A DNA stretch of 40,756 nt, from contig PMKV01000089.1 in assembly GCA_003157875.1 (NCBI GenBank), positions 1-40,756 on the forward strand. The letters are read 5' to 3'. Of this stretch, positions 13,967 through 25,096 are shown one piece after another. Made by a program: the position numbers and the translations under genes. Numbering within the stretch: the stretch's first letter is position 1; each line of letters opens with the position of its first letter. Below the pieces are notes generated by a model that saw only the letters and a list, made by a program, of their open reading frames with translations, searched no databases and was not told where the DNA came from. The stretch comes from Chloroflexota bacterium (lineage in GTDB: Bacteria > Chloroflexota > Limnocylindria > Limnocylindrales > CSP1-4).

Positions 13967-16000
13967 TTGGCCGCACGCGTGCGCGCAATGCCGCAGCGTC
14001 ACGCAGACACCAGCGCCGATCCGCATGGCGACATGCCCAGCCTTGCGGCGTACGGCGCGCGGCGCTACGCCCTGCGGCGTCGCACGACCATCGCCAGAAC
14101 GGTGGCGGTTGCCGCTATCGCCATCACCGTGCCATACCTGATCTGGCGACTGTGCTTCACCATCAGCCCGGAGTGGTGGTGGCTCTCCGTCCTGCTGTTC
14201 ATCTGCGACTCATACGGGTTGTTCGGGCTGACCCTGTACGTGTTCGAGTTGTGGGACATCGATGCCGACAGAGCGCCCGACAAGTCGGCCCTCCCATGGA
14301 AAGTCGCCGTCCTGATCACTACCTACAACGAACCGGCGGAGGTCCTGCTGCCGACCGTCGCCTGTTCCGTCGCCCTCGAACCCAAGCATGAGACCTGGGT
14401 ACTGGACGACGGCCACCGGCCCGAAATCGCCGAGCTGTCCGCCAAGCTCGGGGCTCGCTACCTGTCCCGACCCGACAATGCCCACGCCAAGGCGGGCAAC
14501 CTCAACCATGCCCTCGCTCTCATCGATGCCGACATCATCGGCGTGCTCGACGCCGACCACGCCCCGAGCGGCCGGTTCCTCACCGCCACTCTCCCTTACT
14601 TCTCCGACCCTGCGCTGGCATTCGTCCAGACTCCCCAGGACTTCTACAATCGCGACTCCTTCGAGCACACTCGGATGGGACGGGCGATCTACAGCGAGGA
14701 GGACCTCTTCTACAAGGGGATCGCGCCGGGGAAGAACCGCTGGCAGGCGGCGTTCTGGTGCGGCACCTGCGCCGTACTGCGCACTCTGGCTCTCCAATCG
14801 GTCGGCGGAGTGGCCACGGACACGGTCACCGAGGACATCCACACCAGCGTCCGGATGTACCGCCAGGGCTGGAAGGGACTGTTCCTCCCCGATGTGCTCT
14901 CCCACGGCCTGGCTCCGCACGACGCCGCGGGATTCCTGGTGCAACGTCACCGTTGGGCCCAGGGCAACGTCCAGAGCCTCCGCCTCGACAACCCCCTCAC
15001 CAATGCGGGGGCCATGACGGCCATGCAGCGGCTGGCCTTCTTCACGAGCATGAGCACGTGGCTCAGCGTCTGGAGGACCATCGGGTATCTGTCCGTACCC
15101 GTGCTCATGATCCTGACCGGAGCCACCCCGATCGTAGCGCCACCCGAGCTGTATCTCCCCCTCTTCCTCGGGATACTGGCGCTCCAGCTGGTCGCCGTCC
15201 GGCTGCTCGGCGGAGGGACCCTGTCGCTGCGGTCGTCAATGATCTTCGAGATGATCCGCCTGCCCGCCGTCCTGCCGGCGACGGCCGCCCTGCTGCGCCC
15301 TCACCGTAGAACGAAGTTCCACGTCACTCCCAAGGGTCGTACAGATGGTGCTGCCGATCGAGTCCGCGTGCCCCCGCTGCTGAGGGGCATCGCCGCGGTC
15401 CAGGCGGCAGCCCTCGTCTGGTTCGCGGCCGCGGTCTCCGGCCTGGCGCCGTTCCACTACCAGGCGATCCTCGCCCCGGCGGCCGCGGCCGGCTTCGACG
15501 CCATCAGCCTGGGGGTCACGCTGGTGGCGATCTCACGGATCCGGTCCCCGCTGTACGCGGGCACCCGGCGTGCCGCCAGCAGGCTGTCGGTGTGGACTCA
15601 AGTGAGCATCGAGGGCGTCATCAGCCCCGTCCTCGACCTCTCGGCCGTCGGGCTGCGGGCGCGAATCGACGACGATCACGCTCCGAAGGTCTCCGAAGTA
15701 GTGGAGGTCGCATTCTCGACCCCGGACGGACCGATCCACCTGGCCGCCGAAGTCCGCCGGAGATTCAAGACCGACGACCCGGCAGAGGCCGACGCGACCC
15801 ACATCGGGCTGGCGTTCGAGCCTGACCAGGAGGAAGCCATCGGCATGCTCATGGTGTCGATCTTCCATCCGGACGTCCTCGGAGAGGTCTGGACCCGGTC
15901 GCGTAAGGGCGGCGCACGCCCGATTTCCTCGGAGGCCATGCGGCCGAGGCCGTTCGACCGCCTCGAAGAGTGGCTCCGCGATATGGACAAGGCCGTGTAA
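13967..16000 (+). CDS. Cellulose-synthase-like GT2 glycosyltransferase with C-terminal PilZ domain
   Basis: 677 aa, BcsA-like membrane polymerase. Two N-terminal membrane segments, then the GT2 domain with LDDGH (about 146), DADHA (195), TED (288) and QRHRW (about 325), the D,D,D,QxxRW set of processive beta-glycan synthases; FWCGTC matches the FFCGT gating/acceptor motif. About five more membrane segments follow, then a PilZ domain from about 533 with RAASR (RxxxR) and DLSAVG (D/NxSxxG), the c-di-GMP-binding signature. Length is below the 800-870 aa of full BcsA. TTG start chosen because GGAGGG lies six bases before it; ATG 13988 is the alternative. No bcsB, bcsZ or bcsC is adjacent, so the product may be a simple polysaccharide exported without a periplasmic partner. 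Confidence 0.85.
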   Translation: MAARVRAMPQRHADTSADPHGDMPSLAAYGARRYALRRRTTIARTVAVAAIAITVPYLIWRLCFTISPEWWWLSVLLFICDSYGLFGLTLYVFELWDIDADRAPDKSALPWKVAVLITTYNEPAEVLLPTVACSVALEPKHETWVLDDGHRPEIAELSAKLGARYLSRPDNAHAKAGNLNHALALIDADIIGVLDADHAPSGRFLTATLPYFSDPALAFVQTPQDFYNRDSFEHTRMGRAIYSEEDLFYKGIAPGKNRWQAAFWCGTCAVLRTLALQSVGGVATDTVTEDIHTSVRMYRQGWKGLFLPDVLSHGLAPHDAAGFLVQRHRWAQGNVQSLRLDNPLTNAGAMTAMQRLAFFTSMSTWLSVWRTIGYLSVPVLMILTGATPIVAPPELYLPLFLGILALQLVAVRLLGGGTLSLRSSMIFEMIRLPAVLPATAALLRPHRRTKFHVTPKGRTDGAADRVRVPPLLRGIAAVQAAALVWFAAAVSGLAPFHYQAILAPAAAAGFDAISLGVTLVAISRIRSPLYAGTRRAASRLSVWTQVSIEGVISPVLDLSAVGLRARIDDDHAPKVSEVVEVAFSTPDGPIHLAAEVRRRFKTDDPAEADATHIGLAFEPDQEEAIGMLMVSIFHPDVLGEVWTRSRKGGARPISSEAMRPRPFDRLEEWLRDMDKAV

Positions 16001-16015
16001 GGCGGTGATTGGGGT

Positions 16016-16375
16016 CTAGGACGGTCGAGCCAGCCAGGCCCGCCAGGTCGTCTCGCTCGGGCCGGCGGTCACGGCGTCACCGTGGCGCACGAGGGGGAGT
16101 CGCAGCAGGCTCGGGTCGGCGCGGATCCGCGCGAGGAGGGCGGCCCTGTCCGTGGTGACGTCGGCATCCGTGAGCGCGGCCGCACCGAGCCGATCCATGA
16201 ATTGGCGGAGCTCCGGGGCAGCGATCGGCCTCTTGCCTATGTCCACGAAGCGGACCACGATCCGCCGCTCGCGGAAGAACCGCACCGCCGCTCGGGTCGA
16301 CTGTGAGCCCTCGAGGCCGAACACGTCGATCTTGGGCATCTTCTTGGTCGGCGTCTTGCCGAGCGGAGCCGGCAT
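16016..16375 (-). CDS. ArsC/Spx-fold protein lacking the catalytic cysteine
   Basis: 119 aa thioredoxin-like ArsC-family protein. KIDVFGLEGSQSTRAAVRFF then RERRIVVRFVDI is the N-terminal strand-loop-helix; the usual CxxS/CxxC of arsenate reductases and Spx is GSQST, with serine in place of cysteine. ELRQFMDRLGAAALT and RIRADPSLLRLPLVRHGDAV correspond to the helical insert and the cis-proline region LPLVR. Without the cysteine it cannot act as a classical reductase; a regulatory, Spx-like role is possible. ATG has AGGAGG eight bases upstream. Last of the minus-strand run starting with the MFS gene at 20000. Confidence 0.72.
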   Translation of the reverse strand: MPAPLGKTPTKKMPKIDVFGLEGSQSTRAAVRFFRERRIVVRFVDIGKRPIAAPELRQFMDRLGAAALTDADVTTDRAALLARIRADPSLLRLPLVRHGDAVTAGPSETTWRAWLARPS

Positions 16376-16432
16376 CGAATGGGCCTCCTACGCCTCGAGT
16401 TCGAGCGCTCGTCCCGGCTCTGCGGGCGCGAT

Positions 16433-17221
16433 TTAGTTTGTCGGCGCCGTGATCGTCACGCCCGACAGCGTGCCGATGCTGATGTCCAGCGTGACCGTCT
16501 GGTGGGCGAGCGTGCCGATGACCTTCTGATCGAGAGACGCCCCGATGCTCAGGCCGGCCGGGGTGCCGTCGGCCTCTGCCCAGAAGGACAAGCTCGTGAG
16601 GGTCAGGTTCTCCTGACCGGAACCGACATTGATGCCGAACGCGGAGGGGTCTACGCCCGACACGTTCGCGACGGTGAGGTGATGCAGCTGGCGGCCGAAC
16701 TTGGTTTCCACGCCCGCATCGGTGAGAACGACGCTGCCCACGAAGCCTTGAAGCGTCTTGCCCGAGGCCGGTGATTTGGTCCATCCGCCGCCGTTGGTGC
16801 GGGTGTAGGACCAGCCGCCGACGACGATGCTGTCGTACGTGATCGTGGCGCCCAGGATCTTCGGGCTGATCGACTCGGCGCTGTCTCCGCCTTTGACCTT
16901 GAACGTTCCGGTGACCGGGCCGGAGCTCGAGCCGCCGAAGAGGGTCACGGTGATGGTCCCGGACACGGAGCCCCCGGCCTGGAAGTCGCTGCTCGTGACC
17001 CGGGCCTTGAAGCTGTCCAGGGTCGACATCGGCGACGGACTGGGAGTCGGCGACGGCGTGGGCGTCGGCGACGGACTGGGAGTCGGCGTCGCGGTGGCGG
17101 TCGGTGTCACACTCGGAGTCTGGAACCCGAGCCAGGGAAAGCCACAGGCCGCCACGGACACCAGCAGCACCGCTACGGCGGCGCCCCGCGAGAGAGGACG
17201 AACCCAGGAGGACGACGACAT
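16433..17221 (-). CDS. LppX/LprG-like lipoprotein with Pro-Thr linker
   Basis: 262 aa; ATG at 17221 preferred over GTG 17227 because AGGA lies seven bases upstream of it. Hydrophobic signal ending in lipobox VAACG (cysteine near 26), then a 40-residue Pro/Thr/Ser linker encoded by tandem repeats, then a beta-rich domain: VTGTFKVKGGDSAESI, GWSYTRTNGGGWTKSPA, VSGVDPSAFGINVGSGQENL and ISIGTLSGVTITAPTN. The strand pattern and the substrate-like YTRxxGGxW block recall the LppX_LprAFG fold, which carries lipids in actinobacteria. Assignment is tentative. Directly follows the AI-2E-family gene with a 21-base gap. Confidence 0.65.
   Translation of the reverse strand: MSSSSWVRPLSRGAAVAVLLVSVAACGFPWLGFQTPSVTPTATATPTPSPSPTPTPSPTPSPSPMSTLDSFKARVTSSDFQAGGSVSGTITVTLFGGSSSGPVTGTFKVKGGDSAESISPKILGATITYDSIVVGGWSYTRTNGGGWTKSPASGKTLQGFVGSVVLTDAGVETKFGRQLHHLTVANVSGVDPSAFGINVGSGQENLTLTSLSFWAEADGTPAGLSIGASLDQKVIGTLAHQTVTLDISIGTLSGVTITAPTN
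17029..17105. repeat. Tandem repeat in the lipoprotein linker
   Basis: Variants of GTCGGCGACGGACTGGGA and GTCGGCGACGGCGTGGGC alternate, giving an 18-bp unit and a 36-bp higher unit that codes for PTPSPS-type linker sequence on the minus strand. The array may vary in copy number between strains. Confidence 0.75.
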
Positions 17222-17242
17222 CTCCACTTCCTTACGTAACGA

Positions 17243-18502
17243 CTACGAGGCCGCCCTCTCATCGCGCTGAGTGGCGTATATCGCCTCCGCTTGATCGGCC
17301 GCTTCGGCGAGGACTTCTTCCGGCGTGGCCTCCGGGTAGGCCGCTCGGATGGCGGAGGTGACTTCCAGAAGGTCGACGCCTTCAACCTCCTGAACAGCTT
17401 GAATGTTGATGACGTAGTTGGCCAGGATCGAGATGACCGCCGCGACCGGCAGGCCGAAGAGGGCGCCCCAGATCCCGGCCACCTGTGCTCCGATCATGAC
17501 GGACAGGAGCGTGACGATGGGATGGACTCCGGAGGTCTTCTTCATCAGTCGCGGCACCACGAGATTCATGATCAATGCCTGGGTGATGAAGAGCGTGAGG
17601 GCGACCGGGAGGAACGCGCTGGGCACGAAGGCCGCGGCGATGAATATCGGCGGCAGCAGAGCCAAACCGGGACCTACGAATGGGAGCGGCATGCAGACGG
17701 CCGCAACCAGACACATCAGGAACAGGTACGGCAGACCGAAGATCAAGCCGACGGCGATCGTCAGGCAGACCTGGATGGCGATGAGGATCAGCTGGGTCCA
17801 CAGAAAGCCCCTGAAGGCGCGACCGACCGAGCGATCGAACAGATCGAGCTGGGTCTCGAAGCGGTTCGGCATCACGCGACGCAATTTGGCCTGCAGCCCC
17901 GCCGCGTCCGAGACTATGAAGACCGACAGCACCAGGGTCATGAAGAGGGTGCCGATGATCGAGACCGCGGTGCCGGCGATGGCCCCGGATTGGTTTGTCA
18001 TGGTGGACTTGAACTCGGGCACGACCCTCGCCTCGGCCTGGCGGAAGATGGCGGCCAGGTCGATCGTCCCGGTGCTGATGCCCAGCGTCTTCTGGAGGGA
18101 GGCCAGGCTGGCGCTGATCGTCGCGGTACCTTCGTCGAGTCGATTCACCAGATTCGTCGCCTCGCTCATGCCGATCGAAGCGGCAATTGCGACCAAAGCG
18201 ACAAATCCCAGGGCCACGCAGCCGTAGACCAGTCCTATCGCCTGGGCTCGCCCAATGTGGAAGCGACCGGCGGCCCCGTCAACGAGGGGGGTGACGACGA
18301 ACGCCAGGAGCCAGGCCAGGAAGCAGATGATGGCGATCCCGCTGAAGGCTCCGGCAAGCGCGATGAATCGCTCGAGGATGAGCAGAATGAAGACGACCGA
18401 GCCGGCGGCGAAGAAGAACGTCGCCACGCGACGGAGACCGAAGGCATTACCCGGGATCGCATGAAGACCGGCCAGGCGAAGCTTTGGCGTCGTGCTGGTC
18501 AT
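17243..18502 (-). CDS. AI-2E family transporter (PerM/YdiK type)
   Basis: 419 aa with seven to eight membrane segments: three near the N-terminus (VVFILLILERFIALAGAFSG; GIAIICFLAWLLAFVVTPLV), a soluble middle part, then the family core with LILIAIQVCLTIAVGLIFGL, PLPFVGPGLALLPPI, the QALIMNLVVPRLMKK segment and HPIVTLLSVMIGAQ. Members export autoinducer-2 or ions (Na/H antiport in some); substrate unknown. The C-terminal 50 residues (AYPEATPEEVLAEAADQAEA) form an extra acidic tail. ATG 18502 has GGAGG six bases upstream. Lies between the MFS gene and the lipoprotein in one direction. Confidence 0.85.
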   Translation of the reverse strand: MTSTTPKLRLAGLHAIPGNAFGLRRVATFFFAAGSVVFILLILERFIALAGAFSGIAIICFLAWLLAFVVTPLVDGAAGRFHIGRAQAIGLVYGCVALGFVALVAIAASIGMSEATNLVNRLDEGTATISASLASLQKTLGISTGTIDLAAIFRQAEARVVPEFKSTMTNQSGAIAGTAVSIIGTLFMTLVLSVFIVSDAAGLQAKLRRVMPNRFETQLDLFDRSVGRAFRGFLWTQLILIAIQVCLTIAVGLIFGLPYLFLMCLVAAVCMPLPFVGPGLALLPPIFIAAAFVPSAFLPVALTLFITQALIMNLVVPRLMKKTSGVHPIVTLLSVMIGAQVAGIWGALFGLPVAAVISILANYVINIQAVQEVEGVDLLEVTSAIRAAYPEATPEEVLAEAADQAEAIYATQRDERAAS

Positions 18503-18620
18503 GTCGGTCCTCCACTGGGCGCGCAAGCTTACGCGGGGCATCGATCAATGCCCGCCAGAGTCTGGGCCGGGCCGGCCGCCACCGCGAGGATGAGAACCCC
18601 CTGTTCGCTTGGGCGCGGCT

Positions 18621-20000
18621 TCAGGCGGTCACCGCCACGGGCTGCAGCCGTCCTCGCCCAATGATGCTGGCGAAACCCCATGCGCAAACGGTCAGCGAAA
18701 CCACGAGCAGGACCGGAGACGCTCCCACCAGGTCGGCGGCGGGCCCCACGACCATGATCGGCAGCAGGCTCGAGACCGACACGAGCATGTTCAAAATGCC
18801 GAACACGCGGCCTCGAACCTCCTCCGGCAATTCCTCCTGGAGCTGGGTTTGCGAGGAGATCGCGACGACGGCGTAGCACATACCCGCGACGAAGGCGATG
18901 GCCACCACGATCGAGAGGAGCGAGAGAATCTGACTGAGGTCCTGGAAGCCGTGGGCATCGGCGGCGATCTGGATGTTGAGGAAGCGCCAGATGGCACCGA
19001 GGCAGGAGAGCAGGGCGAGGAGGAGACCCAGCACGATCAACCCGACCTCGATGATCCGCCTCCTCGGGAAGCTGTGGCCGTACGCGTTGACGGCCAGGAC
19101 GCCGGTGACGATGCCCAGACCGAGGGGCAGGACGACCACCACCAGGCCCTTGTCTCCGAGCCCGAGCGACGTCTTGGCGAAGTCGGGGCCGAGCACGGCA
19201 AGGATGCCGATCAGCGCTCCGGTGACGCCCATGTATGAGAGCGACCAGCCCACGTGTCGGTGGTCGCGGATGTAGGCGAGGCCCTCGAAGAGCTGTCCGA
19301 ATACGCCCTTGACCGCCTTCCCCGCGACCACGACCGCGTGCCCGGATTTCACTGCCTTGATCGACATCGACGACGGCAGGACGACACAGAAGACGGCCGC
19401 GACAAAGTAGAGGACGGCAACCAGCACGATCAACATCTGCGGTCCGGCGACGGCGATGACGAACGGCCCAAACAACGCGAAGCCCAGCGCGAACGACGCG
19501 TTGGTGGTCAGGGCGAAGAGGCCGTTGGCCGCCAGCAGCTGCGACCTCGGGACGAGGAACGGAATCATCGAAGCTTCGGCCGGGCCGAAGAAGGTCGTGA
19601 TCGTCGACACCAGCACCATCAGCAGGTACAGCAGGATCAGGTTGCCGCCGACCACGAAGACCAGCGCGAAGGCGACTCCGCGCAGCACGTTGGTGACGAC
19701 CAGCACGAGTCGCTTGTCCACCCGGTCCACGAAGACGCCGGCGATGGCCGAGAAGACGATGGGCGGAGCCAGAAAGCACAACAGAAGGACGCTGATGGCG
19801 ATCTTGGAACCGCTGTAAGTGGACGTGATCATGACGAGCAGGCCGAGCATGACCATGTTGCCGCCGACCTGGGTCGACAGCTGGGCCAGCCACAGCAGCA
19901 GGAACGGCCGGTTGCGCAGCACGGCGAAGCCGCCGCTCTCGGAAGGTATGGGGACACCGGGCAGGCTCAAGCCCGGTGTTTGCGCGGATGGGATCGACAT
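18621..20000 (-). CDS. MFS transporter (EntS/MFS_3 type exporter)
   Basis: 459 aa, about twelve membrane segments. FLLLWLAQLSTQVGGNMVML begins helix 1, and AGVFVDRVDKRLVLVVTNVL is the loop 2-3 signature of the MFS_3 (enterobactin/macrolide exporter) group. FFGPAEASMIPFLVPRSQLL is typical of the same group, and LPEEVRGRVFGILNM is the loop 10-11 copy of the signature. Substrate unknown. It is first in a minus-strand run (MFS, AI-2E, lipoprotein, ArsC-fold) with a 118-base gap to the next gene. Confidence 0.86.
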   Translation of the reverse strand: MSIPSAQTPGLSLPGVPIPSESGGFAVLRNRPFLLLWLAQLSTQVGGNMVMLGLLVMITSTYSGSKIAISVLLLCFLAPPIVFSAIAGVFVDRVDKRLVLVVTNVLRGVAFALVFVVGGNLILLYLLMVLVSTITTFFGPAEASMIPFLVPRSQLLAANGLFALTTNASFALGFALFGPFVIAVAGPQMLIVLVAVLYFVAAVFCVVLPSSMSIKAVKSGHAVVVAGKAVKGVFGQLFEGLAYIRDHRHVGWSLSYMGVTGALIGILAVLGPDFAKTSLGLGDKGLVVVVLPLGLGIVTGVLAVNAYGHSFPRRRIIEVGLIVLGLLLALLSCLGAIWRFLNIQIAADAHGFQDLSQILSLLSIVVAIAFVAGMCYAVVAISSQTQLQEELPEEVRGRVFGILNMLVSVSSLLPIMVVGPAADLVGASPVLLVVSLTVCAWGFASIIGRGRLQPVAVTA

Positions 20001-20108
20001 TCGAGGAACCTACCTTCGGCGCCTGCGCGGTATGAGGATGGGAACCATGCGTGTCTCGCTCCACCGCCGGCAGGCCCATGCTCGCCGTGCATCAGATGCG
20101 GGCTGTGC

Positions 20109-20114
20109 TAGCAT
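20109..20114 (+). promoter_or_regulatory. -10-like box of vapBC module 2
   Basis: TAGCAT fits TAnnnT, is preceded by TGTGC, and ends eight bases before the antitoxin ATG, which lacks a clear Shine-Dalgarno site. This suggests a leaderless message. The repeated GCATCACGCATCATG at the start may be part of an operator. Confidence 0.42.
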
Positions 20115-20122
20115 CACGCATC

Positions 20123-20353
20123 ATGTCAAGGACAACCATCGACATCGACCCGGCAGTCATGCGAGAACTGAAACGGCGGCAGAACCGCGAGGGAAAGACG
20201 CTCGGCCGGTTGGTCTCCGAGCTTCTGGCGACAGCGCTCCAGCAGCCCGAAGCCGAAGCTCCGAGCGGGCTCGCCTGGACGACAAGGAGCATGGGCGCGC
20301 TCGTCAACCTCGAGGACAAGGAGGCACTGCAACGAACTCTGGACGCCTCGTGA
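20123..20353 (+). CDS. vapB: VapB-type antitoxin (module 2)
   Basis: 76 aa. MSRTTIDIDPAVMRELKRRQ then NREGKTLGRLVSELLATAL is a ribbon-helix-helix antitoxin domain; the C-terminal part has SGLAWTTRSMGALVNLEDKE, common in VapB partners of PIN toxins. ATG 20123 chosen by homology and by the TAGCAT box upstream. The stop is 22 bases before the toxin start, so unlike module 1 the genes do not overlap. Confidence 0.83.
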   Translation: MSRTTIDIDPAVMRELKRRQNREGKTLGRLVSELLATALQQPEAEAPSGLAWTTRSMGALVNLEDKEALQRTLDAS

Positions 20354-20375
20354 CCAACCCGGTTGGAGCCCTGCG

Positions 20376-20810
20376 ATGAGCTACACGCTGGATGCCAACA
20401 TTCTCCTGTACGCGTCGGACGAGTCGAGCCCGCATCACGCTCGCAGCCTGGACATGGTCACCCGGGCGGCGGCAGGCCCGGAGATCGTCTACCTGTTCTG
20501 GCCGACGATCATGGCCTACCTGCGGATCGCCACACATCCGGCCGTCTTTCGGCGTCCGCTTTCGATCGCGGAAGCCGTGGCGAACGTCGAGGCGCTCGTC
20601 GGCCGCCCGCACATCCAGACTCCCGGCGAGCAGGAGCGTTTCTGGCGGCGCTTCGGCGAGGTGGCCGCGGATGCTGCCCCCACCGGCAACCTCGTGCCGG
20701 ACGCTCATCTGGTCGGCCTGATGCTCGACAACGGCGTTCGGACCATCTGGACGCACGACCGCGACTACCGCCGATTCCGTGGCATCGAGGTCCGCGACCC
20801 GCTCGAGTGA
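20376..20810 (+). CDS. vapC: VapC-type PIN-domain toxin (module 2)
   Basis: 144 aa. YTLDANILLYASDESSPHHA carries the first acidic residue (D6); later come TPGEQERFWRRF, LVPDAHLVGLMLDNGVRTIW with the third acid, and THDRDYRRFRGIEVRDPLE with the last. The TxxTHDRDFRRFxG ending and AYLRIATHP (usual TTYLRVLTNP) mark the TatD-like VapC group that pairs with SGLAW-type antitoxins. Complete. Confidence 0.87.
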   Translation: MSYTLDANILLYASDESSPHHARSLDMVTRAAAGPEIVYLFWPTIMAYLRIATHPAVFRRPLSIAEAVANVEALVGRPHIQTPGEQERFWRRFGEVAADAAPTGNLVPDAHLVGLMLDNGVRTIWTHDRDYRRFRGIEVRDPLE

Positions 20811-20889
20811 ACGGAGGCCGTTCCGCCGGCCGGACTCCATTTCGTTGCGTCACGTGAGGCAATCCGTCGCGGGCTCCCCGGCCAGGCCA

Positions 20890-21882
20890 TCATCCGGCCG
20901 TAGACGGGTTCACCCTGCGGCTCGAGGCCTCGGCCAACCGCGAGGCCGCCAGGGTCAGATGGTGCGTCAGGAGCGAGTCGTCGTATGACGAGCGGATCCG
21001 GTTGGGCTTGCCCCGGACGGCATCGATGAAGGCGCGGTTCTGTCGCTCGTAGGGCGTGGCGAACTCCGACGGCGGCTTGATCGTCTTCGGCTCCGTGCCC
21101 TCGCGGACGATGAGCCGGGGATCGAGCACCTCCAGCGTCAGGGCGAGCCCGTCGGACATGATGTCGAGCCCGGCTCGATGCAGGCCGGGGAGCAGTGACG
21201 TCGTCGAGAACGAACCGACGGCACCGGAATCGAAGCGCACCGTGGTCTCCGTCACGTCCAGGATGTCGCTGTCGGGGTAGGCCGGGCGCGGCACTCGACG
21301 GCCGGACGCGGCGACCGGCTCCATCTCGCCGACGAGATAGCGCGCCAGATCGAAGACGTGCGTCGCCTGTTCGACTATCTGGCCGCCCGACTGATCTTTG
21401 TGCGTCCACCACCTGGCGCCGGGTGTGTCGCCCAGCCACGAGCCGATGACGAGCTGTGCCGGGTGGGCCTGCAGCAGCTCCCGCGCTCGATCGACGACGT
21501 CAAGGTATCGGAACTGGTAGCCGACGCAGGCCACAACGCCCTTGTCGTGGATCGCTCTGGCGATCCGTGCCGGCCCGTCCTCGTCCACCCCGAGCGGCTT
21601 TTCGACGAATAGGGCCAGGCCGCGCTCCACCACCGCCAGGGCCGGCTCGACGGCGGCGTAGGGCGGTAGGCAGACGAAAACCGCGTCGAGTTCGGCCGCG
21701 TCGAGCATGGACCGATAGTCCGCGAAGACGCGGGCGCCCGACGATTCGGCAAGCAGCCCGGCTGCCGCCGAATTGCGGGCGGCGATGCCGACAACCCGCA
21801 CGTCGTCGAACCCCGCGAGGACGCTCAGATGGACTCGAGTTATCCAACCCGAGCCGACGATCCCAACCCGTGTCGCGGCCAT
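20890..21882 (-). CDS. Gfo/Idh/MocA-family NAD(P)-dependent oxidoreductase
   Basis: 330 aa. RVGIVGSGWITRVHLSVLAG is the N-terminal Rossmann dinucleotide loop, VFVCLPPYAAVEPALAV follows, and FVEKPLGVDEDGPARI is the family EKP motif (the lysine is part of the catalytic site). VVACVGYQFRYLDVVDRARE and WTHKDQSGGQIVEQATHVFD are the C-terminal domain landmarks, with the histidine of the catalytic triad. The family oxidises sugars, inositols or similar alcohols; substrate unknown. ATG 21882 is preferred to GTG 21888 because GGAGG lies five bases upstream of the ATG. No sugar transporter is adjacent. Confidence 0.88.
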   Translation of the reverse strand: MAATRVGIVGSGWITRVHLSVLAGFDDVRVVGIAARNSAAAGLLAESSGARVFADYRSMLDAAELDAVFVCLPPYAAVEPALAVVERGLALFVEKPLGVDEDGPARIARAIHDKGVVACVGYQFRYLDVVDRARELLQAHPAQLVIGSWLGDTPGARWWTHKDQSGGQIVEQATHVFDLARYLVGEMEPVAASGRRVPRPAYPDSDILDVTETTVRFDSGAVGSFSTTSLLPGLHRAGLDIMSDGLALTLEVLDPRLIVREGTEPKTIKPPSEFATPYERQNRAFIDAVRGKPNRIRSSYDDSLLTHHLTLAASRLAEASSRRVNPSTAG

Positions 21883-22092
21883 CCGCACCTCCGACGCGCT
21901 GGAAACTCAACCCAGCCGCCGGTAGTTTCTCACCGTGCCGGGAATCGCTCCCGCCGGACCGCCCGCCGACCTCCCGTCTCGGGGGCGATGAACCGAAACC
22001 TAGGGAGGCTATGATCGTCTCGGGCCGGCCCTGGCCCGCGGGCGACCACTCGAGCGAACTCGACCGCCCAAGCGAATCGGAGATATCGAGAC

Positions 22093-22314
22093 ATGGCGCA
22101 ATCCTTCCAAGCCGGCGACAAGGTCGTTGTCGTCTCCGGGCCGGATGCCGATCGCCGGGCGACCGTCATTGACAATTTCGCGATCGTCTATGGCGACGAC
22201 CTGATCGACGGCGCGCTCGTGAAGTTCAACGACAAGAAGCCCAGCAACGCCCCGGTCGCCGGGCAGATGGGCGTGTCGCGCGAGTTCGGCAGCGCGAACC
22301 TGCGTCGCGAATAG
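22093..22314 (+). CDS. Small KOW-like protein
   Basis: 73 aa. GDKVVVVSGPDADRRATVID resembles a KOW motif (the beta-barrel loop of NusG and ribosomal L24: GDxVxVxSGpxkGxxGxV), with the usual glycines replaced by DADRR. The rest (GALVKFNDKKPSNAPVAGQM) is not recognised. ATG follows GGAG at ten bases. Might bind nucleic acid; function unknown. Divergent from the oxidoreductase. Confidence 0.6.
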   Translation: MAQSFQAGDKVVVVSGPDADRRATVIDNFAIVYGDDLIDGALVKFNDKKPSNAPVAGQMGVSREFGSANLRRE

Positions 22315-22340
22315 GCGAGCGTCGCGCATAGGCGAGCCCC

Positions 22341-24833
<2,493 letters not shown>

Positions 24834-25096
24834 TCAGGATCCCTCCGAGGGACAAGTCTGGTACCGATCTAGGCTTCGGTAACGAACGACCAAACCTGCA
24901 GCCCGGGAACTTGCCTCCAGGCAAGCTTCCGGTGCGTATTCTGCACCCGCCGACGGAATATCCGGTGAGCCGATCGTCTACACCGGGCGGTCATCGCGGC
25001 CGACTTCTCACGTGAACGGATCGTGTGGCGCCGATGAGCCGTGTCGCTCCCGCCCACGGGCCCAACGGCTCGGACGACCCGCCGGAGCGAGTGTCG

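Noticed and set aside
16388-16430. Short minus-strand tail ending ALELEA-stop, like the FELEA-stop end of VapC at 13063
   Set aside because: Only about 16 bases shared, no PIN sequence upstream; probably chance.
17291-18664. 457-codon plus-strand frame
   Set aside because: Shadow of the AI-2E-family gene; polar low-complexity composition.
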